From the NCBI RefSeq assembly GCF_013041615.1, contig NZ_JABEPQ010000004.1:124001-188000 (forward strand): a stretch of DNA of 64,000 nt. Direction: 5' to 3'. The position numbers and the translations under genes are program-made. The DNA comes from Knoellia koreensis. Lineage in GTDB: Bacteria > Actinomycetota > Actinomycetes > Actinomycetales > Dermatophilaceae. Numbering within the stretch: the first letter of the stretch is position 1; every line of letters begins with the position of its first letter. The notes beneath the pieces were generated by a model that made no database searches, was not told where the DNA came from, and worked only from the letters and a program-made list of their open reading frames with translations. Below, in pieces: positions 25,334 to 35,469 of this stretch.

Positions 25334-27018
25334 GGGCGTGGGTCCCTGTCGGTGCTGGTCGAGGTTTCAGTGCTGGTGTCGGGTGTCCCCGGGAGGGCCG
25401 AGGTGATGTCGGTGAGTGCGCGCTCCACCACGCGGCCGAGGCCGTCGTCGTCACCCTTGGTGAGGCCGCCCACCGTGACCACGGTACGGCCCGCGTCGCC
25501 CGCGGGGGAAACGCGGACGAACACCCGGCGCCGCCGCACGGTGAGGGTGACGATCAGTCCGGCCAGGGCCAGCAGCGCGGCGACGAGGGTGAGCCAGCGG
25601 CCGGGGTCGTGCCGCACGGACAGCCCGGCGAACCGGTCGACCCGGTCGAAGGTGATCGACCCACGGCCCCCGGGCAGGTCGAAGGTCTGCCCCGGCTCGA
25701 GCCAGATGCGCAGCGGCTCGGTCTGGCCGGTCTTGTCGTTCTTGCTGGTCACCTGCGTCATCTGCGCGGTGTCGAGCAGGTAGACCGACTGGGGACGGCC
25801 GCCGGGGAAGAGCTCACCCTCGTAGAGCGTGAGGGCGAGGGCCGGGTTCTTCAGGTCGGGGAAGATCGAGATGGGGCCCTGGTCCTTGTTGACGACAGCC
25901 GTCGGCAGGAAGAGTCCGCTGAAGCCGAGCGGCTTGGGGTCGGCGCCGGTGACCTTGATGGCGCCGACCGACCGGTAGTTGTTGTCCTGGGCCAGGAACG
26001 GCACCGGGCCGCTGAAGGTCTCGTTGCCCTTGGCGTCGCGCACGGTGACCACGGGCGCGTAGCCGTTGCCGAGCAGGAAGACGCCGGCGCCGTCCATCTC
26101 CAGGGGGTGGTTGACCTGGATCGTCGAGTCCTTCGGCGCGGCCCCCGGTGCGTCCTTGGTCGTGACGTATGCCGTGAAGTTGCGTGGCTGCCCGAACTGG
26201 CCGCGCCCGGTCACGTTCTCCTCGAAGGTCGCGTCGAATCGGTCGACCTTGATGGTGAAGGGGGCCAGCTTCTCGGGGTTGACCCACGGGCCGGGGCTGA
26301 AGGTGTCGTACTGCGACAGCTGGTTCGACATCGTCTTGCCGACGGGCACGATGACGTCGCCCTTCCAGCCGAAGAGGTAACCGATGGCGACGCCGACGAT
26401 GACCAGGATCAACGCGAAGTGGAAGACGAGGTTGCCCGTCTCCTTGACGTAGCCGTTCTCCGCGCTCACCGTCACGTCGTCGTGGCTGTGGACCCGGAAC
26501 CGCCTGCGCCGCAAGGCTTCCCGCGCCACCTGGACCACCTGCTCGGGAGTCGCGTCGACCTCGGCACTCGCGTGGTGCTCGAGGCGGGACAGCCGGGCGG
26601 GGGTGCGCGGCGGGGTGGAGCGCATGGCCTTCCAGTGCACCTTGGTGCGCGGGACGACACAGCCGACGAGCGAGATGAACAGCAGCAGGTAGATGGCCGA
26701 GAACCACGGCGTCGCGTAGACCTCGAAGAACCCGAGCCGGTCCAGGAACGGTCCAGCCGTCGGGTGGTCCGCGATCCACTGGGCGGTGCGTGCGGCATCG
26801 ATGCCACGCTGCGGGAAGTACGACCCGGGCAGGGCGGCGATGCCGAGCAACAGCAACAGGAACAGCGCCGTGCGCATGCTCGTGAGGTTGCGCCACATCC
26901 AGCGCAGCCAGCCGACGAGACCCAGCTTGGGCTGGGTGATGGGCTCGCGGGGACCGGAACCCTTCCCGCCCGGCTCGGGGGTCGGCGCCTGCGGCCTGGT
27001 CGTGGTCTGCTCGGCCAT
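25330..27018 (-). CDS. resB: Cytochrome c biogenesis protein ResB
   Basis: A 562-residue System II partner of CcsB, holding heme and keeping apocytochrome ready. It has an N-terminal cytoplasmic Pro/Gly-rich stretch, three early membrane helices (LTSMRTALFLLLLLGIAALP and following), a large extracytoplasmic domain (about 215-460) and a last helix near 475-495. ATG 27018 lies 1 base after the ccdA stop. It has a long cytoplasmic tail. Confidence 0.93.
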   Translation of the reverse strand: MAEQTTTRPQAPTPEPGGKGSGPREPITQPKLGLVGWLRWMWRNLTSMRTALFLLLLLGIAALPGSYFPQRGIDAARTAQWIADHPTAGPFLDRLGFFEVYATPWFSAIYLLLFISLVGCVVPRTKVHWKAMRSTPPRTPARLSRLEHHASAEVDATPEQVVQVAREALRRRRFRVHSHDDVTVSAENGYVKETGNLVFHFALILVIVGVAIGYLFGWKGDVIVPVGKTMSNQLSQYDTFSPGPWVNPEKLAPFTIKVDRFDATFEENVTGRGQFGQPRNFTAYVTTKDAPGAAPKDSTIQVNHPLEMDGAGVFLLGNGYAPVVTVRDAKGNETFSGPVPFLAQDNNYRSVGAIKVTGADPKPLGFSGLFLPTAVVNKDQGPISIFPDLKNPALALTLYEGELFPGGRPQSVYLLDTAQMTQVTSKNDKTGQTEPLRIWLEPGQTFDLPGGRGSITFDRVDRFAGLSVRHDPGRWLTLVAALLALAGLIVTLTVRRRRVFVRVSPAGDAGRTVVTVGGLTKGDDDGLGRVVERALTDITSALPGTPDTSTETSTSTDRDPRP

Positions 27019-27019
27019 G

Positions 27020-27781
27020 TCAGATCACCGTCCGGAAGGTGCCGACGAGGGCGGTCTGCACGTAGCGCGTCCAGCTCTCCCACACACCGGTCACCAACAT
27101 GAGGCCGATCGCGAGCAGCAGCACGCCACCGAACACCTGGATGCCGCGCTGGTGCCGGCGCAGGAAGCGCGAGACCGCACCGAAGCGCTCGTAGCCCGCA
27201 GCGATCAACAGGAACGGCACGCCCAGCCCCAGCGAGTAGGCCACGGCAAGGACGATCCCGCGGGTCACCGCGGACTGGTCCCCAGTCGTCGTGGCGAGGA
27301 TCTGCACCGCCGCCAGGGTGGGTCCGGTGCACGGGGCCCACCCGAGCGCGAAGACCACGCCGAGCAGCGGTGCGCCGGCCAGCCCGGAGGCAGGCCGCCA
27401 GTGCAGCTTCAGCTCGCGCTGGGTGCCGGCTCCGAGGAAGACGACGGCCATGAGGATGACGAGCACGCCGCCGACCCGCATCAGCAGGCCACGGTGCTCG
27501 ACCAGGGTCGCGCCGACCCCGGCGAGGAACGCCGTCAGCACGATGAACACCACGGTGAACCCGAGCACGAACAGCAAGGCCCCCAGGACCAGCCGGTGCC
27601 GGCGACGCTGCTCCAGCGACTCGTCGGACAGCCCGGTCACGTAGCCCAGGAAGCCCGGCACCAAGGGCAGGACGCACGGCGACGCGAACGACACCGCCCC
27701 CGCGAGGAGGGCGATGGCCAGGGCGATGGGCAGCGCGCCGGAGGAGACGGTGTCGCCGACGTCGGCGGTGATTGCGGTCAT
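27020..27781 (-). CDS. ccdA: Cytochrome c biogenesis protein CcdA
   Basis: A 253-residue six-helix membrane protein that passes electrons from thioredoxin across the membrane to reduce the apocytochrome haem-binding cysteines. The redox cysteines are in FASPCVLPLVPGFLGYVTG and GWAPCTGPTLAAV. It lies between the TlpA-like thioredoxin, its likely partner, and resB. Confidence 0.94.
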   Translation of the reverse strand: MTAITADVGDTVSSGALPIALAIALLAGAVSFASPCVLPLVPGFLGYVTGLSDESLEQRRRHRLVLGALLFVLGFTVVFIVLTAFLAGVGATLVEHRGLLMRVGGVLVILMAVVFLGAGTQRELKLHWRPASGLAGAPLLGVVFALGWAPCTGPTLAAVQILATTTGDQSAVTRGIVLAVAYSLGLGVPFLLIAAGYERFGAVSRFLRRHQRGIQVFGGVLLLAIGLMLVTGVWESWTRYVQTALVGTFRTVI

Positions 27782-27794
27782 GGAGGGCAGTCGC

Positions 27795-28397
27795 CTACGT
27801 CTCGGTGAGGACGTCGTCGACCAGCCCGGTCAGGGTCGAGGCCTTGACCTCGCCGTTGACCCGGGCCGCGATCCGGCCCGACTGGTCGAGCACGAGCGTC
27901 GTGGGAGGGGACGTGACCTTGCCCTGGAGGCCGAGGATCAGCTCGCCGGAGGGGTCGTCGAGGGAGGGGTAGTTCGTGCCCCACTTCTTGGCCGAGGCGA
28001 TGCCGGAGGCCTTGTTGTCGCGGGTGTTGATGCCCATGAAGACGACCGGCTTGCCGCTGCCCTGGTAGGACTCCCACACCTTCGCCAGCTCGGGCGCCTC
28101 GGTCCGGCAGGGACCGCACCACGAGGCCCACACGTTGACCACGACGACCTTGCCGCTGGCCTCGCTGAGCTTCCACGCGTCACCGTCGAGGGTGGTCCCG
28201 GCCAGGGTGACCGGCTTGTTCCGCTTGGCGGCCGGGATGATCTCCACTGCGCCGTCGCCGGAGATGTAACCCTTCTGGCTGCCGTCCTTGGCTTGTGCCG
28301 CAATGGAGTTCGGGTCGTCGCTGCACCCCGCAAGCGCGAACGCGAGCACTGGCACGGCGAGCGCGGCGAGCGCACGCGGCATACGTCGGCGGTTCAT
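27795..28397 (-). CDS. TlpA/ResA-like thiol-disulfide lipoprotein
   Basis: A 200-residue extracytoplasmic thioredoxin-fold protein anchored as a lipoprotein (signal ending LAFALAGC, lipobox Cys24). The active site is WASWCGPCRTEAPEL; the cis-Pro is in SPPTTLVLDQ. It should reduce apocytochrome c cysteines with electrons from CcdA, which follows it. ATG 28397 overlaps the stop of the upstream phosphatase (ATGA). Confidence 0.92.
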   Translation of the reverse strand: MNRRRMPRALAALAVPVLAFALAGCSDDPNSIAAQAKDGSQKGYISGDGAVEIIPAAKRNKPVTLAGTTLDGDAWKLSEASGKVVVVNVWASWCGPCRTEAPELAKVWESYQGSGKPVVFMGINTRDNKASGIASAKKWGTNYPSLDDPSGELILGLQGKVTSPPTTLVLDQSGRIAARVNGEVKASTLTGLVDDVLTET

Positions 28398-29047
28398 CCC
28401 GTCCCTCCCTGGGACTCGGCTAGCAGGGCACCCGCCGGCTCGGAGTACTCGATCGACTCGAGCTGCCCGCCGGCATAGGTCAGCGTGGTCAGCGAGGCGA
28501 GTCGGCACTCGCGCTTGCGCGGGTCGTGCCACAGGCGCGCGCCGACGAGGGCGTTGCGGGCGGTCCAGATGGGCAGCTGGTGGGAGACGATGACCGCCTC
28601 GTGCCCGGCCGCCGCGGACCGCGCCTCGGCGATCGTCGCGAGCATCCGTGCCGCGATCTCGGCGTACGGCTCGCCCCACGACGGCTTGAGCGGGTTGCTC
28701 ATCCGCTTCCAGTAGCGCGGGTGCACGAAGTCGATGGGGCGCATGGTGCCGACCCGGGTGCCCTCGAAGGTGTTGCCCGCCTCGATCACCCGGTCGTCGG
28801 TGGTGACGGGTATGCCGTGTGAGGCGGCGATGGGGGACGCCGTCTCCTGGGCGCGCAGCAGCGACGACGCGACGACCAGCGTGATGTCACGGTCCACGAG
28901 GTGGTCGGCCACCTGCTGCGCCATGCGGGCCCCGAGCTCGGACAGGTGGTAGCCGTCGAGCCGGCCGTAGAGGACGCCGTCGGGGTTGTGGACCTCTCCG
29001 TGGCGCATCAGGTGCACGACGGTGCGCTCGGGCGCGACGGGACTCAC
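28394..29047 (-). CDS. Histidine phosphatase (phosphoglycerate mutase-like)
   Basis: A 217-residue histidine phosphatase. The RHG catalytic motif is [10 protein letters not shown], with the second active His in [10 protein letters not shown]. True phosphoglycerate mutase activity is unlikely from context; family members act on many phosphoesters. GTG 29047 overlaps the hemL stop (GTGA). The same place is held by Rv0525 in M. tuberculosis. Confidence 0.88.
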   Translation of the reverse strand: MSPVAPERTVVHLMRHGEVHNPDGVLYGRLDGYHLSELGARMAQQVADHLVDRDITLVVASSLLRAQETASPIAASHGIPVTTDDRVIEAGNTFEGTRVGTMRPIDFVHPRYWKRMSNPLKPSWGEPYAEIAARMLATIAEARSAAAGHEAVIVSHQLPIWTARNALVGARLWHDPRKRECRLASLTTLTYAGGQLESIEYSEPAGALLAESQGGTG

Positions 29048-30384
29048 CGGTCGATTGTCGCAAACGCTGCGGCTGCGGCCGACGCCGCCGTCGGCAGCGC
29101 GGCCAGCACCCGGTCCACCGCTGCGTCGTCGTGGGACGCGCTGACGAACCACGACTCGAACGCGCTGGGCGGCAGGTGCACGCCCTGGTCGAGCATCGAG
29201 TGGAAGAACGCCGCGAACGCGGGCACGTCCTGCGCCCGCGCGGTGTCGTAGTCGGTGACCGCGCCGTCGCGGAAGAAGACGCTGAACATGCTGCCCGCAC
29301 GCTGGATCACGTGCGGGACACCGGCTGCGTCCAGCGCCTCGCCGACCCCCGTCGTCAGGGCGTCGGACACCTCGCCGAGCCGGGTGTAGACGTCGTCGGT
29401 GCAGTGCTGGAGCGTGGCGAGGCCTGCGGCGGTGGCCACCGGGTTACCCGACAGCGTTCCCGCCTGGTAGACCGGCCCGGTCGGCGCGAGCATCGCCATG
29501 ACGTCGGCGCGACCGCCGAAGGCGGCCGCCGGAAAACCGCCGCCCATGACCTTGCCGAACGTGAAGAGGTCAGGTGCGCCCGCGGCATACCCCGCATCGC
29601 CCTCGAGCCCGAACCAGCCGGCGCGGCTGCACCGGAAGCCCGTCATCACCTCGTCGGAGATCAACAGTGCACCGTGCTCGGCCGTGACACGGCGCAGCGC
29701 GGCGGTGAACCCGGGCAGCGGCGGGACGACGCCCATGTTGCCCGGTGACGCCTCGGTGATGACCGCTGCGATGTCGGCTCCGCGCTCGGCGAAGACCTCC
29801 TCGAGCGCGGGAATGTCGTTGTAGGGCAACACGATCGTCTCGGCCGCCATCTCCTTCGGCACCCCGGCGGAGTCCGGCAGCGCGAAGGTGGCGACGCCCG
29901 ACCCGGCCTGGGCGAGCAGCGAGTCGACGTGGCCGTGGTAGCAACCGGCGAACTTCACGATGAGCGATCGGCCGGTGAACCCGCGCGCCAGCCGGATCGC
30001 GCTCATCGTCGCCTCGGTGCCGCTGGAGACCAGCCGCACCTGCTCGACCGGCTCGACCCGCGCCACGATCTCCTCGGCGAGCGCCACCTCGTTCTCGCTC
30101 GGGGTGCCGAACGAGAAGCCGCGGGTGGCGGCCTGCTGCACGGCCTCGAGCACCGCCGGGTGGGAGTGGCCGAGGATCATCGGCCCCCACGAGCAGACGA
30201 GGTCGACGTACTCACGACCGTCGGCGTCGGTGAGGTAGGGCCCTTGGCCCGACACCATGAAGCGAGGTGTCCCGCCGACCGCGCGGAAGGCCCGGACGGG
30301 CGAGTTCACGCCTCCGGGGGTCACCGCGAGAGCCCGGTCGAGCAGCGCCTGGGAGGCGGGGGCGTCGGAGGGGTATGCCGTCAT
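29044..30384 (-). CDS. hemL: Glutamate-1-semialdehyde 2,1-aminomutase HemL
   Basis: A 446-residue PLP enzyme that makes 5-aminolevulinate. The PLP Lys is in [30 protein letters not shown] and [10 protein letters not shown] are also seen. The ATG is 6 nt after GACAAT, a weak -10-like hexamer, so a leaderless start is possible. First gene of a run through the phosphatase, tlpA, ccdA, resB, ccsB: heme precursor and cytochrome c assembly together. Confidence 0.95.
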   Translation of the reverse strand: MTAYPSDAPASQALLDRALAVTPGGVNSPVRAFRAVGGTPRFMVSGQGPYLTDADGREYVDLVCSWGPMILGHSHPAVLEAVQQAATRGFSFGTPSENEVALAEEIVARVEPVEQVRLVSSGTEATMSAIRLARGFTGRSLIVKFAGCYHGHVDSLLAQAGSGVATFALPDSAGVPKEMAAETIVLPYNDIPALEEVFAERGADIAAVITEASPGNMGVVPPLPGFTAALRRVTAEHGALLISDEVMTGFRCSRAGWFGLEGDAGYAAGAPDLFTFGKVMGGGFPAAAFGGRADVMAMLAPTGPVYQAGTLSGNPVATAAGLATLQHCTDDVYTRLGEVSDALTTGVGEALDAAGVPHVIQRAGSMFSVFFRDGAVTDYDTARAQDVPAFAAFFHSMLDQGVHLPPSAFESWFVSASHDDAAVDRVLAALPTAASAAAAAFATIDR

Positions 30385-30485
30385 GGCGCCATTGTCCCAG
30401 CCACCCCTGTGCGTTCTGTGAAGGGGCCGGGAAGGCGCCGCGAAGACAGCCGCGGGGTGGCGCGGCCACGTGGGGACCGGCCCGG

Positions 30486-31016
30486 TCAGGCCTCGGCGGC
30501 GATCGGCCCCTGGTCCTCCGCCTCGGCCATGACCGCGGGGTGCGGCAGGTCCGGCGCGAGGGCGAGCCGGATGGCCTCCATGGCGCGACCCAGCTCGAGG
30601 AACAGCTCGGGTGGCACGGGGTCGAGCACGGCTCGGCGGACGCTCTCCACGTGGACCCGGGCCATCTCCTCGACGGCGGCCTGGCCCTGGTCGGTGAGCA
30701 CCAGCTCGACGCCGCGCTTGTCCTCCAGGCAGGCCTCCCGGCGCACCCAGCCGCGGTTCTCCAGGCGGGTGGCGGTGTGGGTCAGCCGGCTGCGGGACTG
30801 GACGACCAGGTCCGCGAGGGTCGACATGCGCAGGCGCTGGCGGGGAGTTTCCGAGAGCATGGAGATGATCTCGTACTCGGTGAGCTGCACCCCGTGGGAC
30901 TGCAGGTCCTTGTCGAGGGCCTCCTCGATGAGCCTGCTGCCACGCAGGTAGGCACGCCAAGCCCGCTGCTCGTCGGTCGTGAGCCAGCGCGGCTCGCCGG
31001 CGGAACTGGTGCCCAT
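30486..31016 (-). CDS. MarR family transcriptional regulator
   Basis: A 176-residue winged-helix regulator ([61 protein letters not shown]). MarR dimers bind short palindromes and release on small ligands or oxidation. Divergent from yceI; a TTGAAATATCAA palindrome lies between. ATG 31016 is used; a GTG six codons upstream (31034) is possible. Confidence 0.88.
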   Translation of the reverse strand: MGTSSAGEPRWLTTDEQRAWRAYLRGSRLIEEALDKDLQSHGVQLTEYEIISMLSETPRQRLRMSTLADLVVQSRSRLTHTATRLENRGWVRREACLEDKRGVELVLTDQGQAAVEEMARVHVESVRRAVLDPVPPELFLELGRAMEAIRLALAPDLPHPAVMAEAEDQGPIAAEA

Positions 31017-31047
31017 GGGGCAGCAGTATGGCACTCGTGCACTGTGG

Positions 31048-31075
31048 TTGAAATATCAAGCACCTCTGCTATGTT
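31048..31075 (+). promoter_or_regulatory. yceI promoter overlapping a MarR-type palindrome
   Basis: TTGAAA (31048-31053) and TATGTT (31070-31075) form a -35/-10 pair with a 16-base spacer. TTGAAATATCAA (31048-31059) is a near-palindrome of the MarR type placed over the -35, so the divergent MarR protein could block yceI and its own gene. Confidence 0.55.
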
Positions 31076-31134
31076 GAGGGTGAAGTCCGCCGGAGTCCCC
31101 CGGCCACCCCTCACCCTCACCACAGGAGCTCACC

Positions 31135-31665
31135 ATGGCCAGCATCAACGACCTGCCCGCCGGTCCCTGGACCGTCGACGCCTCGCACAGCGTGATCGGC
31201 TTCACCGCCCGTCACCTCATGGTCACCAAGGTCCGCGGCCAGTTCACCGACTACACGGCCGACATCAACGTGGCCGACCCCGCGACCGAGTCGACCGTCA
31301 ACGTCGTCGTCCAGCTGGCCTCGATCGAGACCGGCGCCGCGGACCGCGACACCCACCTGCGCTCGGCCGACTTCTTCGACACCGAGAACAACCCGACGAT
31401 GACCTTCACCTCCACGAAGATCACCGAGGACTCGATGACCGGCGACCTCACCATCAAGGGCGTCACCAAGCCGGTGACCTTCGACCTGGAGTTCAACGGC
31501 GTGCAGACCGACCCGTGGGGCGGCCAGCGCGCGGGCTTCGAGGCCACCGCTGACGTCAACCGCAAGGACTGGGGCCTGGAGTGGAACGTCGCCCTCGAGG
31601 GTGGCGGCGTGCTCGTCTCCGACAAGATCAAGCTCGCGCTCGACGTGGAGCTCGTCAAGGCCTGA
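31135..31665 (+). CDS. YceI family lipid-binding-like protein
   Basis: A 176-residue lipocalin-like beta-barrel of the YceI family (GPWTVDASHSVIGFTARHL, KVRGQFTDY, DLTIKGVTKPVTFDLEF). Family members bind isoprenoid or fatty ligands. Here it has no signal peptide, as in many actinobacteria, so it is cytoplasmic. Closeness to menaquinone genes fits an isoprenoid ligand (inference). ATG 31135 follows AGGAG. Confidence 0.88.
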   Translation: MASINDLPAGPWTVDASHSVIGFTARHLMVTKVRGQFTDYTADINVADPATESTVNVVVQLASIETGAADRDTHLRSADFFDTENNPTMTFTSTKITEDSMTGDLTIKGVTKPVTFDLEFNGVQTDPWGGQRAGFEATADVNRKDWGLEWNVALEGGGVLVSDKIKLALDVELVKA

Positions 31666-31683
31666 CCGCCTCAGGGCGCTTCC

Positions 31684-31756
31684 CGCAAAACGGGGGTTGC
31701 GTGCACGAAACGGGAGCTACTACGCCCCGTTTTGTGTCAGCAACCCCCGTTTTGCG
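31684..31756. terminator. Palindromic repeat family B, copy 1, between yceI and hemB
   Basis: CGCAAAACGGGGGTTGC (31684-31700) pairs perfectly with 31740-31756; a second, inner stem joins CACGAAACGGG to CCCGTTTTGTG. It lies between convergent genes and can end both. A second copy of the same design is at 61844-61915. Confidence 0.7.
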
Positions 31757-31758
31757 TG

Positions 31759-32763
31759 TCAGCGCAGCAGCGCGGCGGCCTCGAGGGCGTAGTAGGTCAG
31801 GATGACCTGCGCCCCGGCCCGCCGGATGTTCAGCAGCGACTCCATGACCGCCCGCTCGCGCTCGATCCAGCCGTTCGCGGCGGCGGCCTCGATCATCGAG
31901 TACTCACCCGAGATCTGGTATGCCGCAACGGGGACCGGCGACATCGCGGCCGCAGCGGCGACGATGTCAAGGTGCGGCATGGCCGGCTTGACCATGACCA
32001 TGTCGGCCCCTTCGGCGATGTCGAGCTCGAGCTCGCGCAGCGCCTCGGTCCCGTTGGCCGGGTCCTGCTGGTAGGTCGCCCGGTCGCCCTGCAGGGACGA
32101 CTGGACGGCCTCGCGGAACGGCCCGTAGAGCCCTGAGGTGTACTTGGCGGAGTACGCGAGGATCACGGTGTCGGTGAAGCCCTCGGCGTCGAGCGCCTCG
32201 CGCACGTACGCCACCTGTCCGTCCATCATCCCCGACAGGCCGAGCACCTCGGCGCCGGCGCGGGCCTGCGCGAGGCCCATCGCGGCATACCGCTCGAGCG
32301 TGGCGTCGTTGTCGACCCGGCCGCGCTCGTCGAGGACGCCGCAGTGCCCGTGGTCGGTGAACTCGTCGAGGCACAGGTCGGCCATGACGACGATGTCGTC
32401 GCCGACCTCGTCGGCGAGCCGGCGCAGGGCGACGTTGAGTATGCCGTCGGGGTCGTCGGCGCCCGACCCGCGGCCGTCCTTGTCGACGGGGACGCCGAAC
32501 ACCATGAGCCCGCCGATGCCGGCCGCGACCGCCTCGCGGGCGACCTCGAGCAGTGACTCGAGAGTGTGCTGCACGACGCCCGGCATGGCCGAGATCGCTT
32601 GCGGCGCATCGATTCCCTCACGCACGAAGACGGGGAGCACGAGCTCGGCGGGGTGTAGCCGCGTCTCGGCCACCAGCCGTCGCAGCGGCACGGACTGGCG
32701 CAGCCGCCGGGGCCGGATCACCGGCACCGGCGGCTGCACACCGCTCGTGGTCTGGTCGCCCAA
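31759..32763 (-). CDS. hemB: Porphobilinogen synthase HemB
   Basis: A 334-residue enzyme joining two 5-aminolevulinates. Schiff-base lysines are in [15 protein letters not shown] and [12 protein letters not shown]; the [15 protein letters not shown] segment is typical. A TTG start at 32763, directly after the hemD stop, gives full length; GTG 32739 is an alternative. Last gene of rex-hemA-hemC-hemD-hemB. Confidence 0.94.
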   Translation of the reverse strand: MGDQTTSGVQPPVPVIRPRRLRQSVPLRRLVAETRLHPAELVLPVFVREGIDAPQAISAMPGVVQHTLESLLEVAREAVAAGIGGLMVFGVPVDKDGRGSGADDPDGILNVALRRLADEVGDDIVVMADLCLDEFTDHGHCGVLDERGRVDNDATLERYAAMGLAQARAGAEVLGLSGMMDGQVAYVREALDAEGFTDTVILAYSAKYTSGLYGPFREAVQSSLQGDRATYQQDPANGTEALRELELDIAEGADMVMVKPAMPHLDIVAAAAAMSPVPVAAYQISGEYSMIEAAAANGWIERERAVMESLLNIRRAGAQVILTYYALEAAALLR

Positions 32764-32764
32764 C

Positions 32765-34399
32765 TCAGCGGGCCCGGCGCCGCGACGACGCCTTCTTCTG
32801 CGACGGGCGCACGACCGCCTCGCCGGCCTCGGCCGCGGCGGTGACCAGGCCCAGGCCGTAGTCGGCCAGGGCGTCGACGAGCGCGTCCGACGAGGCCTCC
32901 GGCGCGAGGACGTCGACCCGCAGGCCGTGCTCCTCGGCCGTCTTGGCGGTGGCCGGGCCGATGCAGGCGATCACGGTCGAGGGGTGCGGCTTGCCGGCGA
33001 TGCCGACCAGGTTGCGCACCGTGCTCGAGGACGTGAACACCGCGGCGTCGAACTGGCCGCCCTTGATGGCCTCGCGGATCTCCGCGGCCGGCGGGGCCGC
33101 ACGGACCGTGCGGTATGCCGTCACGTCGTCGACCTCCCAGCCCATCTCCTCCAAGCCCGCGACGAGGGTCTCGGTGGCGATGTCGGCCCGGGGCAGGAAG
33201 ACCCGGTTGATCGGGTCGAGCACCTCGTCGAACGGCGGCCAGTCGGCGAGCAGCCCGTTCGCGGAGTTCTCACCGGACGGCACGAGGTCGGGCACGATGC
33301 CCCACTCGCGCAGCGCCTCGGCGGTGACCCCACCGACGGCGGCGATCTTCAGGCCGGCGAAGGCACGGGCGTCGAGCCCGAACTCCTCGAACCGCTCACG
33401 GACCGCCTTGACCGCGTTGACCGAGGTGAACCCGATCCACTCGTAGCGACCGGTGACCAGGCCCTTGACCGCGCGCTCCATCTGCTGCGGGGTGCGGGGC
33501 GGCTCGACGGAGATCGTCGGGACGACCTCGGCGGTCGCACCGAACGACTCAAGCCGGCTGATGGTCGAGCCGGACTGCTCCTTGGTACGGGGCACCAGGA
33601 CGTTCCAGCCGAACAGCGGCTTGGTCTCGAACCACGACAGCTGCTCGCGCAGCGCCACGGTGGAGCCGACGACAGCCAGCGCAGGGAACTGCACGGTCTT
33701 CATCACCTTGGCGACCTCGCCGAGGGTGGTCACCCGGGTGGCCTGGCGGATCGTGGTGCCGCGCTCGGTCAGCGCGACCGGGCTGTCGGCGGTGCGACCC
33801 GCGTCGAGCAGCTTGGCGAGCGCGCCGGCGAGGTCCTCGGGCGGGCCGAGCAGGACGACGGTCACCGACTCGGCGACCGAGGCGTTCCAGTCGACGTGCC
33901 GGTCGTTGGCGGAGATGACGTGCACCGCGGGCGACTGGCTCGAGGTGAGCGGGATGCCTGCGTATGCCGGGACGGCCGAGACCGCGCTCACGCCGGGCAC
34001 GACGTCGAAGCCGATGGCCGCCTTGTGGCAGGCCAGCGCCTCCTCGGCGAGCCCGTTGAAGGTGCCGGGGTCGCCGTCCATGAGGCGGACGACGAGGCCG
34101 CCGGGGACGGACTTGGCGGCCTTGACGACGAGCTTGGCCCGCATCGCGTGGGTCAGCGGCTGGCCGTGGTCGCCGTGGCTGGCGTCGACGACCTCGACGT
34201 CGTCACGGCAGTAGCGCCGTACGACGTCCTCGCGGGCGACCTGGTCGATGACGACGACGTCGGCGGCTGCGAGCAGCTCGACCGAACGCACGGTCATCAG
34301 CGCGTGGTCGCCGGGGCCGGCGCCGACGAAGGCGACGCGACCGGGCACGCGGGGGGCGCGGGTCTTGGTGGTGGTCTGGGTCGAGCGCGTGGGGCTCAC
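32765..34399 (-). CDS. hemD: Fused uroporphyrinogen-III C-methyltransferase/uroporphyrinogen-III synthase
   Basis: A 544-residue fusion. The N-terminal part is a SUMT/CobA-type methyltransferase ([52 protein letters not shown]); the part from about 265 is HemD ([39 protein letters not shown]), which closes the tetrapyrrole ring. The fusion is common in actinobacteria and links heme and siroheme/B12 branches. Overlaps hemC by GTGA; ends in a basic tail ([10 protein letters not shown]). Confidence 0.92.
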   Translation of the reverse strand: MSPTRSTQTTTKTRAPRVPGRVAFVGAGPGDHALMTVRSVELLAAADVVVIDQVAREDVVRRYCRDDVEVVDASHGDHGQPLTHAMRAKLVVKAAKSVPGGLVVRLMDGDPGTFNGLAEEALACHKAAIGFDVVPGVSAVSAVPAYAGIPLTSSQSPAVHVISANDRHVDWNASVAESVTVVLLGPPEDLAGALAKLLDAGRTADSPVALTERGTTIRQATRVTTLGEVAKVMKTVQFPALAVVGSTVALREQLSWFETKPLFGWNVLVPRTKEQSGSTISRLESFGATAEVVPTISVEPPRTPQQMERAVKGLVTGRYEWIGFTSVNAVKAVRERFEEFGLDARAFAGLKIAAVGGVTAEALREWGIVPDLVPSGENSANGLLADWPPFDEVLDPINRVFLPRADIATETLVAGLEEMGWEVDDVTAYRTVRAAPPAAEIREAIKGGQFDAAVFTSSSTVRNLVGIAGKPHPSTVIACIGPATAKTAEEHGLRVDVLAPEASSDALVDALADYGLGLVTAAAEAGEAVVRPSQKKASSRRRAR

Positions 34400-35469
34400 T
34401 GGGCACGCTCCGTGCGGTGTTGTTCCGGGCGGGGTTCTTCGGTGGGGCTGGTGCGGGGGTCGGCGGCGGCGAACGGATCGGCTCCGGTCGCCCCGGCTGG
34501 GTCGGGAACCGGTGGTCGGGGGTCGGGTGCGGCGACGTCGGTGCCGGTGATGTCGGCGGCGCCGTCCTCGAGCAGGACGGCTGCGAGCCGCTGGCCGAGC
34601 GCCTCGGCGTCGTCGACCGGGCCGACGATGGATCGGCGCAGGTCGAATGCCCCGTCCACCGTTCCTGCAAACGCCCGCAGGGACAGCTCGATTCCGTGCT
34701 CGCCCTCGACGACCTCGGCCAAGGCGCCGACGGGCGCGGAACAGCCGGCCTCGAGGGCGGCCAGGACAGCACGTTCGGCGGTGACGCAGGCGCGGGTGTC
34801 GGCGTCGTCGAGCGCCGCGAGCAGCTCACGGGTCGCGAGGTCGTCCGCGCGGCACTCGACGGCCAGCGCACCTTGGCCGGGGGCCGGCAGGACCTGCAGC
34901 GGGTCGAGCGTCTCGGCGACCTCGTCGAGGCGGCCGAGCCGGGACAGCCCGGCCCGCGCCAGCACGACGGCGTCGAGCGCGCCATCGCGCACCATGGCGA
35001 TGCGGGTGTCGACGTTGCCGCGAATGTCCTTGAACTCCAAGCCCATTCCGAGCGCAGCCAGCTGGGCGACGCGGCGCGGGGAGCCGGTGCCGACGACTGC
35101 GCCCGCGCCGAGCTCACCGAGGGTGAGCCCGTCAAGGGCCACGAGCACGTCGCGGGGGTCCTCGCGCACCGGGATGGCGGCGACGACCAGCCCCGGCTCG
35201 GGCGCGGTGGGCAGGTCCTTGAGCGAGTGCACGGCGAGGTCGACCTCACCGTCGAGCAGCGCGCGACGCAGGGCGGCTGCGAAGACCCCGGTGCCACCGA
35301 GGGAGGAGAGCGAGGCCGTCGAGGTGTCGCCCTCGGTCACCACCTCGACGAGCTCGACCTCGTGGCCGAGCGCGCGCAGCCGGTCGGCCACCAGCCCCGA
35401 CTGGGTGGTGGCGAGGGCACTGCGACGGGTACCGAGCCGCAGGGGACGGCAGACGGAAGGTGCGCTCAC
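34396..35469 (-). CDS. hemC: Hydroxymethylbilane synthase HemC
   Basis: A 357-residue enzyme assembling four porphobilinogens. The dipyrromethane-cofactor Cys is in [14 protein letters not shown]; substrate Arg/Asp residues are in [19 protein letters not shown] and [11 protein letters not shown]. The C-terminal 50 residues are Pro/Asp-rich and look dispensable. Overlaps hemA and hemD by 4 bases each. Confidence 0.94.
   Translation of the reverse strand: MSAPSVCRPLRLGTRRSALATTQSGLVADRLRALGHEVELVEVVTEGDTSTASLSSLGGTGVFAAALRRALLDGEVDLAVHSLKDLPTAPEPGLVVAAIPVREDPRDVLVALDGLTLGELGAGAVVGTGSPRRVAQLAALGMGLEFKDIRGNVDTRIAMVRDGALDAVVLARAGLSRLGRLDEVAETLDPLQVLPAPGQGALAVECRADDLATRELLAALDDADTRACVTAERAVLAALEAGCSAPVGALAEVVEGEHGIELSLRAFAGTVDGAFDLRRSIVGPVDDAEALGQRLAAVLLEDGAADITGTDVAAPDPRPPVPDPAGATGADPFAAADPRTSPTEEPRPEQHRTERAQ

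Noticed and set aside
25144-27102. A 652-codon + strand open frame opposite resB
   Set aside because: No motif and biased composition; resB on the minus strand is well supported.
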